From Ornithinimicrobium cryptoxanthini (GTDB lineage Bacteria; Actinomycetota; Actinomycetes; Actinomycetales; Dermatophilaceae), in contig NZ_CP099490.1 in the NCBI RefSeq assembly GCF_023923205.1, forward strand, positions 3,410,001 through 3,474,000: DNA of 64,000 bases, read 5' to 3'. Positions within the stretch are counted from its first letter, which is position 1; the number at the start of each line of letters is the position of its first letter. Both the position numbers and the translations under genes were made by a program. The notes below the pieces were generated by a model. It was not told the origin of the DNA, did no database searches, and saw nothing but the letters and a program-made list of their open reading frames with translations. Positions 29,990-38,589 of this stretch are shown here, piece by piece.

Positions 29990-30790
29990 ATGTCGAGCAG
30001 CGCGCGTCGCGTGGAGGAGCCGGGCTATCGTCGCCTGGCCGGCCACCTTCGCGACGCGATCAAGGAGCAGCGCTGGGCCGAGGGCGAGGCACTGCCCACC
30101 GACGGGGAGCTCGGCACTGAGTTCAGCGTGAGCCGCCAGACAGTGCGCCGCGCCTACCTCGAGCTGGTCAACGAGGGCCTGGTCTATCGCGTCCCCGGCA
30201 GCGGCACCTTCATCACCCCGTCCCACCTGCGCTACCGGCGCCCGTTCGAGACTGTGGACGACCTGCTCGGACTGGCCGACGACACCGAGCTCGAGGTGGT
30301 CCAACCCCTCGAGGGCACCTTCGACCCCCAGGCCGCCAGCGAGCTCATGCTCGAGTCCCGGCTGATGTATGGCATGAAGTTCCTGCGCCGTCACCAGGGG
30401 ACCGTCTTCTGCCACACCTCGGTCTTCCTGCCGCCAGAGATCGGCCGGCTGCTCGACGGCGAGGAGGCCTTCAGCCAGACCGGAGCCACGAGCACCATCA
30501 CTGTGATCGGCGCCCTCACCGCCCGCAACGTCCAGCTCAGCGGCGCCGAGCAGTCGATGACCGCGCGGGCCGCGACTGAGCTGGACCAGCAGCGACTCGG
30601 CTGCGCCGTCGGCCACCCCCTGCTGCATGTCGAACGGCTCTATGTCGACCCCAGCGGACAGCCCGTCGAGTGGGCCGTCTCAGACTTTCTGCCCGAGCAC
30701 TACACGCACCGGATCCATCTTGGACGCCGGCGCAGCAACCCTTCGTCGATCACGGCGGAGCGGACCACCAGGAAAGGAACACCCTCATGA
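29990..30790 (+). CDS. GntR-family regulator with UTRA domain
   Basis: This 266-residue regulator has a winged helix-turn-helix at the N-terminus (about 10-75): YRRLAGHLRDAIKEQ, GELGTEFSVSRQTVRRAYLE and RVPGSGTFITP. The ligand-binding UTRA domain of the HutC/FarR branch follows (about 95-250). GGAGA precedes ATG 29990. It overlaps the TRAP binding-protein gene by 4 bases (ATGA), so regulator and transporter are coupled. The effector is probably the imported acid or its CoA ester. It may control its own promoter and the catabolic operon at 33.9 kb. Confidence 0.87.
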   Translation: MSSSARRVEEPGYRRLAGHLRDAIKEQRWAEGEALPTDGELGTEFSVSRQTVRRAYLELVNEGLVYRVPGSGTFITPSHLRYRRPFETVDDLLGLADDTELEVVQPLEGTFDPQAASELMLESRLMYGMKFLRRHQGTVFCHTSVFLPPEIGRLLDGEEAFSQTGATSTITVIGALTARNVQLSGAEQSMTARAATELDQQRLGCAVGHPLLHVERLYVDPSGQPVEWAVSDFLPEHYTHRIHLGRRRSNPSSITAERTTRKGTPS

Positions 30791-31833
30791 CCTCTCGCTC
30801 TCTGCGCACTCTCGCCATCGTTGCCGTCGGGGCACTGACGCTGGCTGGCTGCGGCGGCGCCCGCGGTGGTGGCGACGGCGGCGACGCGTCCGGCGGTGAC
30901 GGTGAGACCTTCACGCTGAAGTTCTCGCACGTGACCACCGACAGCACCCCCAAGGGCACGGCCGCGATCTGGTTCGAGGAGGAGCTGGAGAAGCGCACCG
31001 ACGGTCGCATCGACGTGGAGGTCTACTCCAACTCCTCGTTGTATGGCGACAAGGACGAGATGCAGGCCGTCCAGCAGAACTCGGTCCAGATGCTGGCCCC
31101 CGCCTCCGCGAAGTTCACCACGGTCGCACCGGCGCTGCAGGTCCTCGACCTGCCGTTCCTGTTCGACACCCCCGACGACATCCCCAGCGTCGCGGCGCCG
31201 GACACCGAGGTCGGCAAGGCGATCTACGCCAACGACGACCTCGCGGCCAAGAACATGAAGGTCCTGGGCCTGTGGGACTCGGGCATGAAGCAGATCCACT
31301 CCAACAACCTGACCCAGAAGCCGGCGGACATGGAGGGCAAGAAATATCGCATCCAGCCCTCCGACGTGCTCAAGAGCCAGATCGAGGCCTGGGGCGGCTC
31401 GGCCGAGGCGATCGCCTTCGCCGAGGTCTACTCGGCGCTGCAGCAGGGCGTCATCGACGGCGGCGAGAACACCTACTCCAACATCGAGTCGCAGAAGATG
31501 CACACGGTGCAGAGCAACATCGCCGAGTCCAACCACGGCTACATCGGCTACATCCTCGTGGTCAACACCGACTTCTTCGACAGCCTGCCCGAGGACCTGC
31601 AGGAGATCCTGATCGAGACCGCCGAGGACGCCTCGACCTACAACCGCGACAACGTGGTGGGGCTCAACCAGGAGTCCAAGGAGATCATCGAGGCTGACGG
31701 CAACACGGAGATCAACGTGTGGACCGACGAGGAGCGTCAGGCGTTCAAGGACGTGGTCGTCCCCTCGATCTACGAGCAGTACCGCGACGTGATCGGTGAC
31801 GACATCGTCGACGAGCTCCTGGCCAACCAGTGA
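30787..31833 (+). CDS. dctP: TRAP transporter substrate-binding lipoprotein (DctP family)
   Basis: This 348-residue lipoprotein has a signal peptide with lipobox LAGC and a Gly-rich spacer. The mature part begins TLKFSHVTTDSTPKGTAA and contains the family regions VEVYSNSSLYGDKDEMQA, KPADMEGKKYRIQPSD and YSALQQGVIDGGENTYSN. TRAP binding proteins capture carboxylates outside the cell; the Arg in YRIQPS is positioned like the carboxylate-pairing Arg of DctP. Stop is followed by a GC hairpin (31848-31874) before dctQ, which may raise binding-protein output relative to the membrane subunits. Confidence 0.92.
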   Translation: MTSRSLRTLAIVAVGALTLAGCGGARGGGDGGDASGGDGETFTLKFSHVTTDSTPKGTAAIWFEEELEKRTDGRIDVEVYSNSSLYGDKDEMQAVQQNSVQMLAPASAKFTTVAPALQVLDLPFLFDTPDDIPSVAAPDTEVGKAIYANDDLAAKNMKVLGLWDSGMKQIHSNNLTQKPADMEGKKYRIQPSDVLKSQIEAWGGSAEAIAFAEVYSALQQGVIDGGENTYSNIESQKMHTVQSNIAESNHGYIGYILVVNTDFFDSLPEDLQEILIETAEDASTYNRDNVVGLNQESKEIIEADGNTEINVWTDEERQAFKDVVVPSIYEQYRDVIGDDIVDELLANQ

Positions 31834-31847
31834 CCCATCCCCACCTT

Positions 31848-31874
31848 GCCGGGGCGGCCTCCAGCCGCCCCGGC
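31848..31874 (+). terminator. intra-operon hairpin between dctP and dctQ
   Basis: GCCGGGGCGGC and GCCGCCCCGGC form an 11-bp perfect stem with a five-base loop. No T run follows. A hairpin here is the usual way to make more binding protein than membrane subunits, by partial termination or protection of the upstream mRNA. Confidence 0.7.
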
Positions 31875-31903
31875 ACCCCCACCCCAGCAGAAGGGTGTGA
31901 GAT

Positions 31904-32539
31904 GTGAGACAGCTAGACAGAGTGCTCACGACCATCGAGAACGTCTTCGCGGCCGGCACCCTCGGCCTGGCAGCAGCGATCTCGATCGTGAACGTCTTCC
32001 TGAGGCAGTTCGGCGAGTCCTGGTTCTGGACCGAGGAAGCCGTCATCTATCTGATCATCTACTCCACGTTCGTCGGCGCCGTCATCACGCTGCGCCACAA
32101 CGAGCACGTCAGCGTGGACATCCTCGGGGTGTTCTTCAAAGACAGGGGCAAGAAGTGGCTGGCCCTGGTGGCCGGCGTCGTGACGATCATCTATCTGCTG
32201 ATCATGGGCTACCTCGGCTGGCAGCTGCTGGCCGAGCCGTTCTCACGCACCACCGTCACCCCCGTCCTCAAGCTGCCGCTGTGGGTGGTGGAGCTCGCTG
32301 TCCCGATCGGCATGACCCTCATGCTGCTCCGGGCCATCGAGTTGCTCTGGCGCACCTGGAAGCACGGCGTGCCGACCGGCGAGGACATGTTGGCCGCCGA
32401 GGCCGAGGCCACCGGGCTGACTCTTGAGGAGATCCGCGCCTCCAGCGCGGCCATCTCCGGCACAGGTGCTGCCGCGCCCGCTGACCCGGACGGCGAGAGT
32501 CGACCTGGTCCCGACGAGACGAAGGAGGACGGCCGATGA
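31904..32539 (+). CDS. dctQ: TRAP transporter small membrane subunit (DctQ family)
   Basis: This 211-residue protein has about four transmembrane segments, with FWTEEAVIYLIIYSTFVGA and RHNEHVSVDILG marking the DctQ family. It pairs with the large subunit DctM. The C-terminal 60 residues are acidic and Ala-rich, longer than in typical DctQ, and may be cytoplasmic. Start GTG 31904; the stop overlaps the dctM start (ATGA). Confidence 0.88.
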   Translation: MRQLDRVLTTIENVFAAGTLGLAAAISIVNVFLRQFGESWFWTEEAVIYLIIYSTFVGAVITLRHNEHVSVDILGVFFKDRGKKWLALVAGVVTIIYLLIMGYLGWQLLAEPFSRTTVTPVLKLPLWVVELAVPIGMTLMLLRAIELLWRTWKHGVPTGEDMLAAEAEATGLTLEEIRASSAAISGTGAAAPADPDGESRPGPDETKEDGR

Positions 32540-33816
32540 GCACCGAAGTCATCACTCTGCTGGTGATCCTGTTCGCCCTGCTGTTCACCTCGACGCCGAT
32601 CGCGATGGCGCTGGGGCTGACGTCCTTCATCTATCTCTACTACTTCACGACCATCCCGCTCACCCAGGTCGTGGAGCGCCTGTTCAACGCGCTCAACAGC
32701 TTCCCGCTGATGGCGATCCCGTTCTTCATCCTGGCCGCCAACGTGATGACCCGCGGAGGCATCAGCCGCAGACTCACCGAGTTCGGCAACGCCCTCGTGG
32801 GACAGTTCCGCGGCGGCATGGCGATGACGGCCGTGCTGGCCTGCATGTTCTTCGCAGCGGTGTCGGGCTCCAGCCCGGCGACCGTGATCGCGGTCGGCAC
32901 CCTGATGATCCCGGCGATGATCCGGCACGGCTATCCCAAGAAGTTCTCCACCGGCCTCATCGCGACCTCCGGATCACTGGGCATCCTGATCCCGCCCTCG
33001 ATCCCGCTGATCGTCTATGGCATCGCCACCGAGCAGAGCATCGGTGACCTGTTCATGGCCGGCATCATCCCCGGCGTCCTGGCCGGTCTGATGCTGCTGG
33101 GCATGGCCGTGTGGGTCTCCCGGCGAGGCAACTATGGCGAGCACACCGGCGAGCCGATGCCCAAGGGCACCCGACGCCGAGCGCTCCGCGACGCGATCCT
33201 GGCGCTGCTGCTGCCGGTGATCGTGCTGGGCGGCATCTATGGCGGGTTCTTCACCCCGACCGAGGCCGCAGCGATGGCTGTGGCCTACAGCCTCGTGGTC
33301 GCGCTGCTGATCTATCGCGAGCTGACCATCAAGGATCTCGGCAAGGTGCTGCTCTCCTCGGCGAAGACGTCGGCGATGATCATGTTCATCATTGCCAACG
33401 GCATCCTGTTCACCTTCGTGCTGGCGGCTGAGCGGATCCCCGACCAGATCACGACAGGCATCGCCAACATGGACCTGGAGCCCTGGCAGTTCCTGGCGCT
33501 GGTCAACATCCTGCTGCTGATCGTCGGCATGTTCATGGAGACCAGCAGCGCGATCCTGATCCTGGCGCCCATCCTGTTGCCGATCGCGCTGCAGATGGGC
33601 GTGGACCCGATCCACCTGGGCATCATCATCGTGATGAACCTGGAGATCGGGATGATCACCCCGCCGCTGGGGCTGAACCTGTTCGTCGCCTCCGGGTTGT
33701 CCGGGATGAGCGTGCTGCAGGTGGCCAGGGCGGCCATCCCCAGCGCTGCTGTGCTCCTGGTCGCGCTCATCCTGGTGACCTACCTGCCGATCCTCTCGCT
33801 GGCGCTCATCAGATGA
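32536..33816 (+). CDS. dctM: TRAP transporter large membrane subunit (DctM family)
   Basis: This 426-residue integral membrane protein has about 12 hydrophobic segments and DctM features: SFPLMAIPFFILAANVM, AVSGSSPATVIAVG, GILIPPSIPLIVYG and GMITPPLGLNLFVASG. DctM is the Na+-coupled transport domain. Stop is followed within 5 bp by a terminator hairpin. The substrate is likely a dicarboxylate because the next operon encodes CoA-dependent acid breakdown. Confidence 0.92.
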   Translation: MSTEVITLLVILFALLFTSTPIAMALGLTSFIYLYYFTTIPLTQVVERLFNALNSFPLMAIPFFILAANVMTRGGISRRLTEFGNALVGQFRGGMAMTAVLACMFFAAVSGSSPATVIAVGTLMIPAMIRHGYPKKFSTGLIATSGSLGILIPPSIPLIVYGIATEQSIGDLFMAGIIPGVLAGLMLLGMAVWVSRRGNYGEHTGEPMPKGTRRRALRDAILALLLPVIVLGGIYGGFFTPTEAAAMAVAYSLVVALLIYRELTIKDLGKVLLSSAKTSAMIMFIIANGILFTFVLAAERIPDQITTGIANMDLEPWQFLALVNILLLIVGMFMETSSAILILAPILLPIALQMGVDPIHLGIIIVMNLEIGMITPPLGLNLFVASGLSGMSVLQVARAAIPSAAVLLVALILVTYLPILSLALIR

Positions 33817-33820
33817 CCCA

Positions 33821-33867
33821 GGAGTATGCCGGGGGCTGGCCTCCCAGCCCGGCCCCCGGCATACTCC
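33821..33867 (+). terminator. long hairpin terminator after the TRAP operon
   Basis: GGAGTATGCCGGGGGC pairs perfectly with GCCCCCGGCATACTCC, and the inner GCTGG/CCAGC extends the stem around a short loop with a three-base bulge. It lies directly after the dctM stop. The stem includes the GTATGCC/GGCATAC word common in this genome. Confidence 0.85.
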
Positions 33868-33909
33868 GCCCCGGTCCCGCCCCGATCAACCACCGCGGCC
33901 CATCTCTCA

Positions 33910-33939
33910 TTGACAAAATGTGCGGCCCTTCGAAACAAT
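33910..33939 (+). promoter_or_regulatory. promoter of the CoA-transferase operon, shared motif copy 2
   Basis: TTGACA (33910-33915) and AACAAT (33934-33939) are 18 bp apart. The region matches the GntR-TRAP promoter as described for 29899-29928. It lies 28 bp ahead of ATG 33968, which has GGAGGA upstream. Confidence 0.65.
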
Positions 33940-33967
33940 GGCCTCACATCTTCGGAGGAATCGACCC

Positions 33968-35128
33968 ATGAACCCCCTCGACGGGATCACCGTCGTCTCA
34001 CTCGAGCAGGCCGTGGCCGCGCCGTTCGCCACTCGCCAGCTCGCCGACCTCGGCGCCCGCGTGATCAAGGTGGAGCGGCCCGGCCCCGGTGACTTCGCCC
34101 GCGGCTATGACGAGACGGTCAAGGGCATGTCGAGCCACTTTGTGTGGCTCAACCGTTCCAAGGAGTCCGTCGCGCTGGACCTGAAGAGTCCCCTGGGCAA
34201 GGAGGCGGTCACCGCCCTGGTCCGCGAGGCGGACGTCTTCGTGCAGAACCTCGCCCCCGGTGCCGCCGAGCGACTCGGCCTGGGCGCCGAGGCTCTGCGC
34301 GCGGTCAACCCGCGCCTGGTGCACGTGTCGATCTCGGGCTACGGTCCCGGCGGCCCCTACACCACCAAGAAGGCCTATGACCTGCTCGTGCAGTGCGAGG
34401 CCGGACTGGTCTCGATCACCGGGACCGAGGAGGAGCCCTCCAAGGTCGGCATCTCGGCGGCCGACATCGCTGCGGGGATGTATGCCTACACCGGCATCCT
34501 CACCGCCCTCTTCCAGCGCGAGCGCACGGGTGAGGGAGCGACGCTCGAGGTGTCGATGCTGGAGGCGCTGGCCGAGTGGATGGGCTTCCCCCTGAACTAC
34601 GCGATGTATGGCGGCATGCCCCCTCGGCGCAGCGGTGCCCGTCATGCGGCGATCGCCCCCTATGGCCCGTTCCACTGCGGCGACGGTGAGCAGGTCTTCC
34701 TCGGCATCCAGAACGAGCGTGAGTGGGCGACCTTCTGCGAGCAGGTGCTCGGCAACGCCGCCCTGGCCACCGACCCACGCTTCGAGCGCAACAGCCTGCG
34801 GGTGGAGAACAGCGCGGAGCTGAACACGGAGATCGAGCGGGCCTTCGCCGGCAAGACCGCCGAGCAGGCGGCCGAGCAGCTGGAGGAGGTCGGCATCGCC
34901 AACGCGCTGCTGCGCGACATGGCCGGGCTGGCCGCCCATCCGCAGCTGGCAGCCCGCGACCGGTGGGTGGACTACGACTCCCCCGTCGGCCCGCTCCGCG
35001 CCCTCATCCCGCCGGCCACGCTGCAGGGCAGTTCACCCGTGATGGGCCCGATCCCCACCGTCGGTGAGCACACCGACCAGATCCTGACCGAGCTCGGTCT
35101 GGCCCCAGCCGCAGGAGGCACCCCGTGA
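33968..35128 (+). CDS. type III (CaiB/BaiF) CoA-transferase
   Basis: This 386-residue transferase moves CoA from a donor such as succinyl-CoA to a free acid. It has the family opening GITVVSLEQAVAAPFATRQL, with KVERPGPGD, VWLNRSKESVALDL and ISAADIAAGMYAYTG, where the Asp is the likely nucleophile (equivalent to Asp169 of formyl-CoA transferase). First gene of an operon whose other members have the functions expected for C5 dicarboxylate breakdown; itaconate or mesaconate activation is inferred, not shown. The stop overlaps the next start (GTGA). Confidence 0.87.
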   Translation: MNPLDGITVVSLEQAVAAPFATRQLADLGARVIKVERPGPGDFARGYDETVKGMSSHFVWLNRSKESVALDLKSPLGKEAVTALVREADVFVQNLAPGAAERLGLGAEALRAVNPRLVHVSISGYGPGGPYTTKKAYDLLVQCEAGLVSITGTEEEPSKVGISAADIAAGMYAYTGILTALFQRERTGEGATLEVSMLEALAEWMGFPLNYAMYGGMPPRRSGARHAAIAPYGPFHCGDGEQVFLGIQNEREWATFCEQVLGNAALATDPRFERNSLRVENSAELNTEIERAFAGKTAEQAAEQLEEVGIANALLRDMAGLAAHPQLAARDRWVDYDSPVGPLRALIPPATLQGSSPVMGPIPTVGEHTDQILTELGLAPAAGGTP

Positions 35129-36429
35129 CCGTCGACGCCATCAGCACCGAGGAAGGCTCCTCCACCGCAGCGGCCACGGGCGCGCCTTCCATCGCCGTGG
35201 CCCTCGCCCGCTGGGCGAGCACGACGCAGCCGTCGCAGGCCGACCTCGACCTGGCCGACCGGAGCCTGCTCGACACCGTCGCGGTCGCCCTGGCGGCTCG
35301 CACCCACGAGATCCGGCCGGTTGTCGACGCCCTCGACACCCAAGCCGCGCGCTGGGCGGCGCTGGCTCACGTCATCGACTTCGACGACCTACACCTGCCC
35401 TCGACCACCCACATCTCGACCGTCTGCGTCCCGGTCGCCCTCGCCACTGCCGGGCACGACGGCGAGCGCGCGGCCCGGGCCTACCTCGCAGGCGCGGGGG
35501 TCATGGCCCGACTCGGCACGGCCCTGGGTTGGTCGCACTACACCGCAGGCTGGCACGCGACGACCACCTCTGGGGCGATCGCCGCGGCTGTGGTCGCCGG
35601 CGTCGCGCACGGGTTGAACCAGGAGCAGCTGACCAACGCCATCGCGCTGGCCGTCCCCGCCTCGGGCGGCGTCCAGCGGGCCTTCGGCACGGACGCCAAG
35701 AGCCTGCAGGTCGGGCTGGCCGCGCAGGCGGGGATCCAGGCGGCGCAGCTCGCCGGGGCCGGGGCCAGCGCGGATCCCCGTGCGGTCGAGGCCTGGATGG
35801 AGCTGCTCGGCGGCGACCCCGGTCACCCGTTGGTCACCGACCCCTGGTCCGATCCCGCGATGATTCCCGACGGGCTGGCGATCAAGGTCTATCCCGCCTG
35901 CTATGCACTCCAGCGACCGATCGGTGCCCTGCGCGAGACCGTGGGCGAGCCGATCGCGGCCGACCAGGTCGCCGCGATCCGGCTGAGCACCCCGCGTGGG
36001 ACGGTCACCCCGCTGGTCCACCACCAGCCGCAGACCGGCCTGGAAGGCAAGTTCAGCCTGGAGTATGCCGCCGCGACCGCCCTCCTCGACGCGCACTCCG
36101 GCTTCCGTGCCTTTGGCGACGAGGCAGTGCAGCGCGCCGACGCGCAGCGACTCATCGGGCTGACCGAGGTCACCCTGACCGACGAGACGGGTGACGGTCT
36201 GCTGGTGGGGGCGGTGGAGGTCGAGGTGGACCTGACCGACGGGCGCACCGTCGCCGGGTCGCTGGACCTGCCGCCGGGCTCCCCCGGCAAGCCGCCGACC
36301 GACGCCGAGATGGAGGCCAAGGTGCTGGACTGCCTGGAGCTGGGCGGCATCAAGGGTATCGCCCCCAGTGACATCACCTGGGCCCGCGCAGCGCGGCTGC
36401 TCTCCACCCATCTCGCACCCGGCGTCTGA
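35125..36429 (+). CDS. MmgE/PrpD family protein
   Basis: This 434-residue protein has the all-alpha MmgE/PrpD fold with motifs HVIDFDDLHLPSTTH, GWHATTTSGAIAAAVVAG, AFGTDAKSLQVGLAAQAG and KVYPACYALQRPI. The family includes 2-methylcitrate dehydratase (PrpD), cis-aconitate decarboxylase (which makes itaconate) and other isomerases or dehydratases. In this operon it probably feeds or interconverts a tricarboxylic or branched dicarboxylic acid. GTG start overlaps the upstream gene. Exact reaction not assignable. Confidence 0.85.
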   Translation: MTVDAISTEEGSSTAAATGAPSIAVALARWASTTQPSQADLDLADRSLLDTVAVALAARTHEIRPVVDALDTQAARWAALAHVIDFDDLHLPSTTHISTVCVPVALATAGHDGERAARAYLAGAGVMARLGTALGWSHYTAGWHATTTSGAIAAAVVAGVAHGLNQEQLTNAIALAVPASGGVQRAFGTDAKSLQVGLAAQAGIQAAQLAGAGASADPRAVEAWMELLGGDPGHPLVTDPWSDPAMIPDGLAIKVYPACYALQRPIGALRETVGEPIAADQVAAIRLSTPRGTVTPLVHHQPQTGLEGKFSLEYAAATALLDAHSGFRAFGDEAVQRADAQRLIGLTEVTLTDETGDGLLVGAVEVEVDLTDGRTVAGSLDLPPGSPGKPPTDAEMEAKVLDCLELGGIKGIAPSDITWARAARLLSTHLAPGV

Positions 36430-36457
36430 GCCGGCCACTCGGCATACGCCCCAGGAG

Positions 36458-36585
36458 GACCGACGAAACCATCCCAAGAAGTGCAGGAAGACCAGCGAAA
36501 CCACTACGAAAATTGCGGGCCGACCAGCGAAACCACTACGAAAACTGCTGGCAGACCAGCGAAACCCCTACAGAAATGGGTGGGA
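36458..36585. repeat. 32-bp tandem repeat array, locus 2 (four units)
   Basis: Four units start at 36458, 36490, 36522 and 36554, spaced by exactly 32 bp. The core is GACCAGCGAAACCACTACGAAAA, and the first unit is degenerate. The array forms the region immediately ahead of the acyl-CoA dehydrogenase start at 36590, with its last bases supplying GGGTGGGAACCG as a possible ribosome site. It belongs to the same family as the array at 11465-11559. Confidence 0.88.
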
Positions 36586-36589
36586 ACCG

Positions 36590-37771
36590 ATGAGCACCGA
36601 GATGCTGTCCGAAGATGAGGTCGAGATCGTCCGCCTGGTGCGGGAGTTCGTCACCGAGCAGGTCAAGCCCGTCGCCAGCGAGCTCGAGCACGCCAACACC
36701 TACCCCGAGGAGCTCATCGAGGCGATGAAGCAGATGGGGATCTTCGGCCTGGCGATCCCGGAGCCGTGGGGCGAGGCGCAGGTCAGCCTGCCGGCCTACT
36801 GCCTGGTCACCGAGGAGCTGGCCCGCGGCTGGATGTCCCTGGCCGGCGCGATGGGCGGGCACACCGTCGTCGCCAAGCTGATCCTGGCCTATGGCACGCA
36901 GGAGCAGAAGGACACCTACCTGCCGCGGATGGCGACCGGTGAACTGCGCGCCACCATGGCGCTGACCGAGCCCGGCGGCGGCTCGGACCTGCAGGCGATG
37001 CGCACCACGGCCAAGGTCGACGGCGACGACTATGTCGTCAACGGCTCCAAGACCTGGATCACCAACGCCCGCAAGGCCGAGCTGATCGCGCTGATGGTCA
37101 AGACCGACCCGGAGGCCGAGCCGCGACACAAGGGCGTCTCGATCCTGCTGGTGGAGAAGGAGGGTGAGGACGGCCTCGACGGCTTCCACCTCTCCCGCGA
37201 CCTGCCCAAGCTGGGCTACAAGGGCGTGGAGTCCTGCGAGATCGCCTTCGACGGCATGCGGGTTCCGCGCACGGCCCTGCTCGGCGAGACCGAGGGCGTC
37301 GGCTTCGCCCAGATGATGAAGGGCCTGGAGGTCGGCCGCCTGCAGGTCGCCTCCCGCGCGCTCGGCGTCGGACGGGCCGCCCTGGAGGACTCGTTGCAGT
37401 ACTCCCAGGAGCGTGAGTCCTTCGGCGTGCCGATCTGGAAGCACCAGTCGATCGGCAACTACCTGGCCGAGATGGCCACCAAGCTCGTCGCCGCCCGGCA
37501 GCTGACGCTGCACGCGGCACGCGCGTTCGACGCCGGGCAGCGCGCCGACATGGAGGCCGGCATGGCCAAGCTGTTCGCCTCCGAGGTCGGCATGGAGATC
37601 GCCCTGGACGCGATCCGGATCCACGGCGGCTACGGCTACTCCACCGAGTTCGACGTGGAGCGCTACTTCCGCGACGCGCCCCTCATGATCGTCGGCGAGG
37701 GCACCAACGAGATCCAGAAGAACGTCATCGCACGCCAGCTGGTCAAGCGCGGGAACGTGGACCCGGTATGA
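36590..37771 (+). CDS. acyl-CoA dehydrogenase
   Basis: This 393-residue FAD enzyme introduces an alpha,beta double bond into an acyl-CoA. It has ACAD motifs: MALTEPGGGSDLQAM, GSKTWITNARKAEL, VGRLQVASRALGVGRAAL, IHGGYGYSTEFDVERYFRDA and the catalytic Glu in VGEGTNEIQ. In this operon methylsuccinyl-CoA or another branched dicarboxyl-CoA is a sensible substrate. ATG 36590 lies right after the 32-bp repeat array. It overlaps the next gene by 4 bases (ATGA). Confidence 0.88.
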   Translation: MSTEMLSEDEVEIVRLVREFVTEQVKPVASELEHANTYPEELIEAMKQMGIFGLAIPEPWGEAQVSLPAYCLVTEELARGWMSLAGAMGGHTVVAKLILAYGTQEQKDTYLPRMATGELRATMALTEPGGGSDLQAMRTTAKVDGDDYVVNGSKTWITNARKAELIALMVKTDPEAEPRHKGVSILLVEKEGEDGLDGFHLSRDLPKLGYKGVESCEIAFDGMRVPRTALLGETEGVGFAQMMKGLEVGRLQVASRALGVGRAALEDSLQYSQERESFGVPIWKHQSIGNYLAEMATKLVAARQLTLHAARAFDAGQRADMEAGMAKLFASEVGMEIALDAIRIHGGYGYSTEFDVERYFRDAPLMIVGEGTNEIQKNVIARQLVKRGNVDPV

Positions 37772-38589
37772 CGGGAGTCCAGTCCGCGCGCTCGTTCCTG
37801 TTCGTCCCGGGCGACCGGCCCGAGCGGTTCGACAAGGCGATCGCCAGCGGCGCCGACGTGGTCATCATCGACCTGGAGGACGCGGTCGCACCCGAGGCCA
37901 AGGCGTCCGCCCGGGACGCCACGGTGGCCTGGCTGGCCGGCGGAGGCCGTGCGGCCGTGCGGGTCAACGCCGCCGACAGCCCCGAACACGAGGATGATGT
38001 GGCGGCCCTGGCCGGGATCGCCACTGCGGCAACAGACTCCGGGCTGGTCGCGATCGTGCTGCCGAAGGCCGACGACCCGGATCTCGCCAGCAGTGTGGCC
38101 AACCAGACCGGCGTGCCCGTCATCGCCCTGGTGGAGTCGGCGCTAGGCCTCGTCCGCGCCCACGAGATCGCTTCTGCGACCGGCGTTTCCCGTCTCGCCT
38201 TCGGGCACCTCGACTATGCCGTGGACCTTGGCAGCGGCAACGGCCGTGAGCCGATGCTGCACGCCCGCTCCACCCTCGTGCTGACTTCTCGCGCTGCGGG
38301 ACTGCCCGGACCGATCGACGGCGTGACGACAGCGCTGGACGAGACCGAGGTGCTGACCGACGACCTGGCCTATGCCCGCGACCTCGGGCTGACCGGCAAG
38401 CTGCTGATCCACCCCAAGCAGGTGGAGCCCACCCACGCGGCCCACCGGCCCTCCGAGGAGGACGTCGCCTGGGCACAGCGGGTGATCGAGGCAGCAGCGT
38501 CCGGCGGTGCCGTCCGCGTCGACGGTGACATGGTCGACGCGCCGGTCGTGGCGCGCGCCGAAGACGTGTTGCGACGGAGGGAATCCTGA
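37768..38589 (+). CDS. HpcH/HpaI aldolase, citrate lyase beta-like (CitE-like)
   Basis: This 273-residue TIM-barrel lyase has SFLFVPGDRPERFDKAIASG, VVIIDLEDAVAPEAK, VALVESA-type (ALVESALGLVRAHEIA), LAFGHLDYAVDLG with metal-binding Asp and GKLLIHPKQVEP. CitE-like stand-alone lyases cleave malyl-CoA, citramalyl-CoA or beta-hydroxyacyl-CoA; Mycobacterium Rv2498c has the same length and layout and acts on (S)-citramalyl-CoA. The companion hydratase and CoA-transferase suggest citramalyl-CoA to acetyl-CoA plus pyruvate. Confidence 0.86.
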   Translation: MTGVQSARSFLFVPGDRPERFDKAIASGADVVIIDLEDAVAPEAKASARDATVAWLAGGGRAAVRVNAADSPEHEDDVAALAGIATAATDSGLVAIVLPKADDPDLASSVANQTGVPVIALVESALGLVRAHEIASATGVSRLAFGHLDYAVDLGSGNGREPMLHARSTLVLTSRAAGLPGPIDGVTTALDETEVLTDDLAYARDLGLTGKLLIHPKQVEPTHAAHRPSEEDVAWAQRVIEAAASGGAVRVDGDMVDAPVVARAEDVLRRRES

